Positions 35,427-39,632 of a stretch of DNA of 39,632 nt are shown piece by piece. The notes under the pieces were generated by a model. That model ran no database searches and had not been told where the DNA came from. It saw nothing but the letters and a program-made list of their open reading frames with translations. Source of the DNA: Roseococcus sp. SDR (GTDB lineage: Bacteria; Pseudomonadota; Alphaproteobacteria; Acetobacterales; Acetobacteraceae); NCBI RefSeq assembly GCF_019083995.1, contig NZ_JAHRCU010000030.1:1-39632 (forward strand), read 5' to 3'. The translations under genes were made by a program, and so were the position numbers. Positions within the stretch are counted from its first letter, which is position 1; each line of letters starts with the position of its first letter.

Positions 35427-37052
35427 ATGGCTCCCGACACCCAGGCCCCCGGCATGACCCCCCCCGTGAGCGATCCGCCCGCGCAACCGGCGCGCGCGCG
35501 GGTGAAGCTGATCGGCCGCATCGGCACGCGCGCGGCCATGATCCTGGCACTGATGTTCTCGGTGCTCGCCTTCCTCGCCGTGAACTCGCTCTTCATGCTG
35601 ACGCGCCAGGGCGCCATCATCGAGCAGATGGGCGTGCGCGACCGCGCGGCGATCGAGGCGGTGGACGATTTCTCCAACGACGTGGCCGATTTCGCCCAGG
35701 CCTTCGCCGCGGTCCTGGCTGGCGTGCTGCCGCCCACCGTGACCGCGCCGCGCATGGTGCGCAACGCCGCCGGCATCACCGAGAGCTTCGGCCTTCTCTT
35801 CGGCCTGGTGGGTGAGCGGGTGGACAGCGTGGTGGCCGCCGCCGCGCAGGACATGGCCGCCCGCCTGCCCGATCTGGGCGAGCGTGTGCGCGACGCCTTC
35901 GCCCGCCGCGCGCGGGACCAGTATGCGCCCCTCCAGGAGGAGTGGCTGGACATGGTGGTGGCCTTCAACAACCTCGCCAGCCGGGCGCGCGCCATCACCA
36001 AGGCCGATGCCGATGCGAACCTCGCCCGCGCCCGGGCGCTGCAGGAGGAAGGGCGGAAATACACCTATATCGCGGCCGGCATCGGCCTGCTCGGCCTCGG
36101 CTTCGTCTGGTTCGTGCTGGTGCTGCTGACGGCGCGCCCGCTCTCGCGCCTTGCCGTTTCGATGCAGCATCTCGCGCGCGGCGATGCCGAGGTCGAGATC
36201 CCGGGCGCCGGCCGCTCCGACCAGGTGGGCGAAATGGCGCGCGCGGTCGAGGTGTTCAAGACGAACCTCGCCAACTCGAACCGCCTGATGGAGCAGGCGC
36301 TGGAAGGGGCGCGCCGCACCGCCGTCGTCACCAACCAGGCGAGCCAGGCGATCGGCCAGGTGAGCGAGGGCGCGATGACCCAGCTCGCCGAGCTCCGGCA
36401 GGTCTCGGACGCGCTCTCCCACACCGCCGATGCGGTGGCCGATGTCGGCCGCAGCACGCAGGAGGCGCGTGACACCGCAAGCCGCGCGCAGAGCCTGCTG
36501 GGCGAGAGCCTGGAGAAGGTCCGTCAGCTGATCGAGACGGTGGATGCGGTCGGCGACGACACGGAGCGTGTCACGCGCATCGCCGGCACCATCGCGAAGA
36601 TCGCGACCCAGACGAACATCCTCGCCATCAATGCCGCGATCGAGGCCGCGCGCGCGGGCGAGCACGGCCGCGGCCTCGCCGTCGTGGCCGAGGAGGTGCG
36701 GGCGCTGGCCGCCAATACCGAGGCGCTGGCGCAGGAGATCGCCGATGTCGTGCTCGCCGCCGGCCGCCGCACGCGCGAGGGGGCGGGCACCGCCGCCGCC
36801 GTGGGCGTCGCCATGGACGGGTTCGAGCAGCTGACGGGCGAGAGTGCGCGCCTCGCCGCCGCCATCGCGGTCGCGATGGAGGAACAACAGACCACGGTCG
36901 CCTCGCTGGACGAGCGGGTCGCGACGCTGACCCGCATCGGCCAGTCCAATGCCACCGCCGCCGAGGAAATCACCGTGACCATGATCGATCTCTCTCGCCT
37001 CGCGGCGGAATCGCGCCGCGCGGTGGAAAGCATGGCGGTGCGCTCGGAATGA
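35427..37052 (+). CDS. methyl-accepting chemotaxis protein
   Basis: A 541-residue transmembrane receptor. Membrane segments lie at about 34-58 ([18 protein letters not shown]) and 212-233 ([20 protein letters not shown]), with a roughly 150-residue helical periplasmic sensor between. A HAMP domain follows (about 235-290, [17 protein letters not shown]), then a signalling domain whose hairpin tip is [20 protein letters not shown] and [15 protein letters not shown]. No C-terminal CheR-tether pentapeptide is seen. It overlaps the REC-SpoIIE gene in ATGA and lies opposite a CheA gene, so it is likely the input of a dedicated pathway. The first ATG lacks a clear Shine-Dalgarno; Met10 is an alternative start. 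Confidence 0.94.
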   Translation: MAPDTQAPGMTPPVSDPPAQPARARVKLIGRIGTRAAMILALMFSVLAFLAVNSLFMLTRQGAIIEQMGVRDRAAIEAVDDFSNDVADFAQAFAAVLAGVLPPTVTAPRMVRNAAGITESFGLLFGLVGERVDSVVAAAAQDMAARLPDLGERVRDAFARRARDQYAPLQEEWLDMVVAFNNLASRARAITKADADANLARARALQEEGRKYTYIAAGIGLLGLGFVWFVLVLLTARPLSRLAVSMQHLARGDAEVEIPGAGRSDQVGEMARAVEVFKTNLANSNRLMEQALEGARRTAVVTNQASQAIGQVSEGAMTQLAELRQVSDALSHTADAVADVGRSTQEARDTASRAQSLLGESLEKVRQLIETVDAVGDDTERVTRIAGTIAKIATQTNILAINAAIEAARAGEHGRGLAVVAEEVRALAANTEALAQEIADVVLAAGRRTREGAGTAAAVGVAMDGFEQLTGESARLAAAIAVAMEEQQTTVASLDERVATLTRIGQSNATAAEEITVTMIDLSRLAAESRRAVESMAVRSE

Positions 37053-38215
37053 GTGAGGCGATCCTCGTGGTGCCCCAGATTCTTGTTGTGGATGACAGCA
37101 GCTTCAACCGGCTGCTGCTGAAGCGCCGCCTGAATGAGCTCGGCTATCCCGAGCCCGCCATGGCGACCAATGGCGTGGAGGCGCTGGCCGCCATCGCCGC
37201 CGGCCAGTTCGACGTGGTGCTGCTCGATCTCGAAATGCCCGAGCTGGACGGCATCGGCGTGCTGGAGCGGCTGCATGGCCAGGGCAATGCGCCGCCGGTC
37301 ATCGTGATTTCGGCGCAGACCGAGATGTCGGGCGTGATCCGCTGCATCGAGCTGGGCGCCGAGGACTACCTGCCCAAATCCTTCGATCCGCCGCTGCTCC
37401 GCGCCCGGCTGCAGGCGGTGCTGGAGAAGAAGCGCCTGCGGGATCTCGCCGCCGAGCGGCTGCACGCGCTGGAGGCCGAGCTGGAATCCGCCCGCCGCGC
37501 GCAGCTTTCGCTGGTGCCCGGCGATTTCGCCGCGATCTCACGCGGGCGCATCACCGTGGCCGCCCATATGGAGCCGGCGCGCGAGGTGGGTGGCGACCTC
37601 TACGACATGCAGTGGATCGGGCCACGGCACCTGATGTTCGTGGTGGCCGATGTGGCGGGGAAGGGGGCTTCGGCCGGCCTCACCATGGCGCGCAGCCTGG
37701 GGCTCATCCGCGCCGGCGTGCAGATGGCCGCCGCGCGCGGCGAGGTGCCGGACCCGGCCGATCTCCTCTCGCTCGCCAATGGCGATCTCGCCGCGAACAA
37801 TCCGGAGATGACCTTCGTCACCGCCGCACTCGCCATCCTCGACGCCGAGACGGGCGAAGGGCGCCTCTGCGTCGCCGGGCATGAGCCGCCGCTCCGGCTT
37901 TCGGCCTCCGGCGTCACGGTGATGGACGGCTTCAGGATCCAGCCCGCGCTCGGCATCATGGAGGACCTGCCCTATGCCAGCACGGCCTTCACCCTCGCCG
38001 CGGGCGAGGCGATGCTGCTGCTGAGCGACGGCGTGACCGAGGCGCATGACCCGGAGGACGCGCTCTTCGGCAAGGAGCGCGTGCTGGCCGCCTTGGGCCG
38101 CGAGGCCGAGCCCGGGGCTGCCATCGCCGCCTTGCTGAAGGAGGTGGCCGGCTTCGTGCGCGGTGCGCCTCCGGCGGACGACGTGACGGTGCTGGCCGTC
38201 CGCTACGCCGGCTGA
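37049..38215 (+). CDS. response regulator with SpoIIE (PP2C-type) phosphatase output
   Basis: A 388-residue two-domain regulator. The receiver domain (1 to about 125) has the acidic pair Asp15-Asp16, phosphoacceptor Asp60 ([13 protein letters not shown]), Ser88 and Lys110 (YLPKSFDPP). A coiled linker (about 125-165) leads to a SpoIIE-type serine phosphatase domain with metal-site motifs [39 protein letters not shown] and [11 protein letters not shown]. Such proteins usually dephosphorylate STAS anti-anti-sigma factors; none is present in this window. ATGA overlap with the chemoreceptor gene suggests one operon. The 3' end overlaps the convergent cheA by 13 bp. Confidence 0.95.
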   Translation: MSEAILVVPQILVVDDSSFNRLLLKRRLNELGYPEPAMATNGVEALAAIAAGQFDVVLLDLEMPELDGIGVLERLHGQGNAPPVIVISAQTEMSGVIRCIELGAEDYLPKSFDPPLLRARLQAVLEKKRLRDLAAERLHALEAELESARRAQLSLVPGDFAAISRGRITVAAHMEPAREVGGDLYDMQWIGPRHLMFVVADVAGKGASAGLTMARSLGLIRAGVQMAAARGEVPDPADLLSLANGDLAANNPEMTFVTAALAILDAETGEGRLCVAGHEPPLRLSASGVTVMDGFRIQPALGIMEDLPYASTAFTLAAGEAMLLLSDGVTEAHDPEDALFGKERVLAALGREAEPGAAIAALLKEVAGFVRGAPPADDVTVLAVRYAG

Positions 38216-39632
38216 GCGGCCGGGAGCGAGCCTTCGAGGCTGTCCGGCTCCAGCAGCAGCACCGGCTCGCCATTCCCCAGCACGCCCACGCCCCCCACGC
38301 CCGGCGTGCCGGCCAGCGCCGGATGCAGCGGCTTCAGCAGCAGGTCCGTCCGGCGGCCCACGCGCTCCACCGCGAGTGCGAGCGGCCCCACGGGGCGGCG
38401 CACCAGCACGATGGCACTGCTCTCGGCGGGCGGCAGGTGCAGCACCGCCTCCAGCGTCGTGATCGCCTGGCCGGGCGAGACCTGCTCCGGCCGGATCACG
38501 GATTCCACGCGGCCGGCCGGCAGCGCATAGGGCTGGCCGCCGGCCTCCACCAGCAGCACGGGCTGCATCGCGGCCGTCAGCGGCAGGTCGAGCACGAAGC
38601 GCGTGCCCTGGCCCGGGCGACTTTCCACCCGGACCGAGCCGCCGGCGCGCCGCGCCGCATCCTGCACCACGTCGAGGCCCACGCCGCGGCCCGAGGTCTC
38701 GCTGATCGCCTCGCGCGTCGAGAAGCCGGGCAGGAAGAGCAGGGCGTGGATCTCCTCCTGCGTCAGCCGTGCCGCGGCCTCGGGCGTGATGAGGCCACGC
38801 GCCAGCGCGCGGGACAGCACGGCCGCCTCGTCAATGCCGCGCCCATCATCGGAGAAGCTGAGCACCAGCCGCCCGGGCAGGCGCTCGGCCACCAGCAGCA
38901 GCCGCGCGGTGGCGGGCTTGCCCAGCGCCAGGCGCTCCTCCTTGGGCTCTATGCCGTGATCCACCGCGTTGCGCACCAGGTGCAGCAGCGGGTCGGCCAG
39001 CAGGTCGGAGAGGGAGCGGTCCATCTGGACCTCCTCGCCCACCACCTCCAGCGCCACCTGCTTATTCTGCGCCTCGGCGGTGGCGCGCAGCACACGGGGC
39101 AGGCGCATGGCGAGGGTCGCGAAGGGTGTCACGCGCAGTTCCAGCACCGCCTCGTCCAGCTGGCCGAGCGCGATGGACAGCCGCCCCTGGGCGCGTTCGG
39201 CCGCGCCGGTGGCGGCGCGCAGCCGCTCCATCGCGTTGGCGAGGCGCGCGGCGGTGGCCGGCGGCAGCGCGGCCTGGATCGCGGCCAGTTCCTCGAAGGC
39301 CGCGCGGGCCTGGGGCGCGGCGATGGCCTCGCCCAGCGAGAGCGCCGCGGCGCGCAGCTCCGCCTCCAGCGCGATCACCGCGTCGATGCGGTCCTGCCGG
39401 ACGCGCATGGTGGGGGCGGGGGGCGGCGCGTCGGCGGCCGCAAGGTCGGTCAGCGCGCCGCCATCGGGGTCGGCCTCGGCGCGCAGCGCGGCCAGTTCCT
39501 CGGGCGGCAGGTCGCTCGCCAGGAAGATGTCGAGCGCCTCGGGCGGGCCGGCGCTGCCCAGCACCTCGCCCACGCGCGCCAGGAAGGGCTCGGCGATGGC
39601 CTCGGCGGTGGGCAGCGGGCCGAGGCGTAGCC
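38203..39632 (-). CDS. cheA: chemotaxis histidine kinase CheA (N-terminus cut by window edge)
   Basis: The visible 476 codons cover the C-terminal part of a CheA-type kinase. A helical dimerisation region (about RLSIALGQLDEAVLELRVTP) leads into the ATPase domain with N box LLHLVRNAVDHGIE, G1 DDGRGID, F box GFSTR and G2 GRGVGLDVV. A CheW-like domain ends the protein (LLVEAGGQPYALPAGRVESV onward). The phosphotransfer His domain should lie beyond the right edge. The frame is open to the edge, so the apparent GTG start at 39573 is not the true start. It overlaps the 3' end of the REC-SpoIIE gene by 13 bp. It probably phosphorylates that regulator under control of the chemoreceptor. Confidence 0.94.
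   Translation of the reverse strand, partial: LRLGPLPTAEAIAEPFLARVGEVLGSAGPPEALDIFLASDLPPEELAALRAEADPDGGALTDLAAADAPPPAPTMRVRQDRIDAVIALEAELRAAALSLGEAIAAPQARAAFEELAAIQAALPPATAARLANAMERLRAATGAAERAQGRLSIALGQLDEAVLELRVTPFATLAMRLPRVLRATAEAQNKQVALEVVGEEVQMDRSLSDLLADPLLHLVRNAVDHGIEPKEERLALGKPATARLLLVAERLPGRLVLSFSDDGRGIDEAAVLSRALARGLITPEAAARLTQEEIHALLFLPGFSTREAISETSGRGVGLDVVQDAARRAGGSVRVESRPGQGTRFVLDLPLTAAMQPVLLVEAGGQPYALPAGRVESVIRPEQVSPGQAITTLEAVLHLPPAESSAIVLVRRPVGPLALAVERVGRRTDLLLKPLHPALAGTPGVGGVGVLGNGEPVLLLEPDSLEGSLPAAQPA

Noticed and set aside
39573-39573. GTG at 39573 as the true cheA start
   Set aside because: The frame stays open to the window edge and the expected N-terminal phosphotransfer domain is absent, so the gene continues beyond the window.

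Overview
The window is one contiguous stretch of very GC-rich chromosome from an alphaproteobacterium, most likely Rhodospirillales/Acetobacteraceae-like (Roseomonas group). This placement is an inference from base composition, the mraZ-rsmH-ftsL order, an alphaproteobacterial type-A RNase P RNA, an orphan tripartite-tricarboxylate (Bug) receptor, a DUF1194 protein and a fused hydantoinase. No phage, IS element, CRISPR array, tRNA or rRNA was seen. Most genes are ordinary housekeeping and catabolic genes, packed tightly with many 4-bp ATGA/GTGA overlaps. The unexplained signals are mainly in the short gaps between genes.

Layout. 1-1889 (minus): start of the division/cell-wall cluster, mraZ-rsmH-ftsL (ftsL runs off the left edge). 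2299-2710 (minus): RNase P RNA, with a promoter whose -35 box covers the stop codon of the upstream amidase gene. 2741-4920 (minus): AmpD/AmiD-type amidase and a Baeyer-Villiger-type flavin monooxygenase. 5049-5984: a TerB plus J-domain protein whose 3' end has been tandemly repeated with an 88-bp period. 6120-14015 (plus): fused hydantoinase A/B (oxoprolinase family), AsmA-like protein and M20 peptidase. 14162-16402 (minus): MscS-type channel with a large N-terminal domain. 16717-20158: sulfurtransferase, DUF2848 protein, 3-hydroxyisobutyrate-dehydrogenase-like enzyme and Bug receptor.

20230-26446 is a coherent C2/C3 carbon module. Serine-glyoxylate aminotransferase, hydroxypyruvate isomerase and tartronate semialdehyde reductase are on the minus strand; a large FAD plus Fe-S 2-hydroxyacid dehydrogenase is divergent on the plus strand. 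Together they could oxidise a 2-hydroxyacid such as glycolate to glyoxylate, transaminate it with serine, and convert the resulting hydroxypyruvate to D-glycerate. 26443-28610 (plus): DUF924, a glutathione transferase and a von Willebrand-type DUF1194 protein. 28611-30349 (minus): zinc importer genes znuB-znuC preceded by a 38-codon membrane ORF and a perfect 17-bp Zur-like palindrome; no znuA is present. 30442-33923 (plus): DUF445, MaoC-like dehydratase, a lipoprotein and an N-carbamoyl-D-amino-acid hydrolase. 34141-35366 (minus): ureidoglycolate lyase and an Asp/Glu/hydantoin racemase-like protein lacking the second expected cysteine. 35427-39632: a chemoreceptor and a REC-SpoIIE response regulator, convergent with a CheA kinase cut by the right edge.

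The most unusual signals are two families of hairpin elements placed immediately downstream of stop codons. Family 1 (14043-14161, 33924-33979, 33980-34098) keeps its flanks and a TCC loop constant while both arms of a 6-bp stem change together. Family 2 (20162-20199 and three tandem 56-bp copies at 21146-21306) keeps CTGAT/ATCAG outer arms around exchangeable inner stems.
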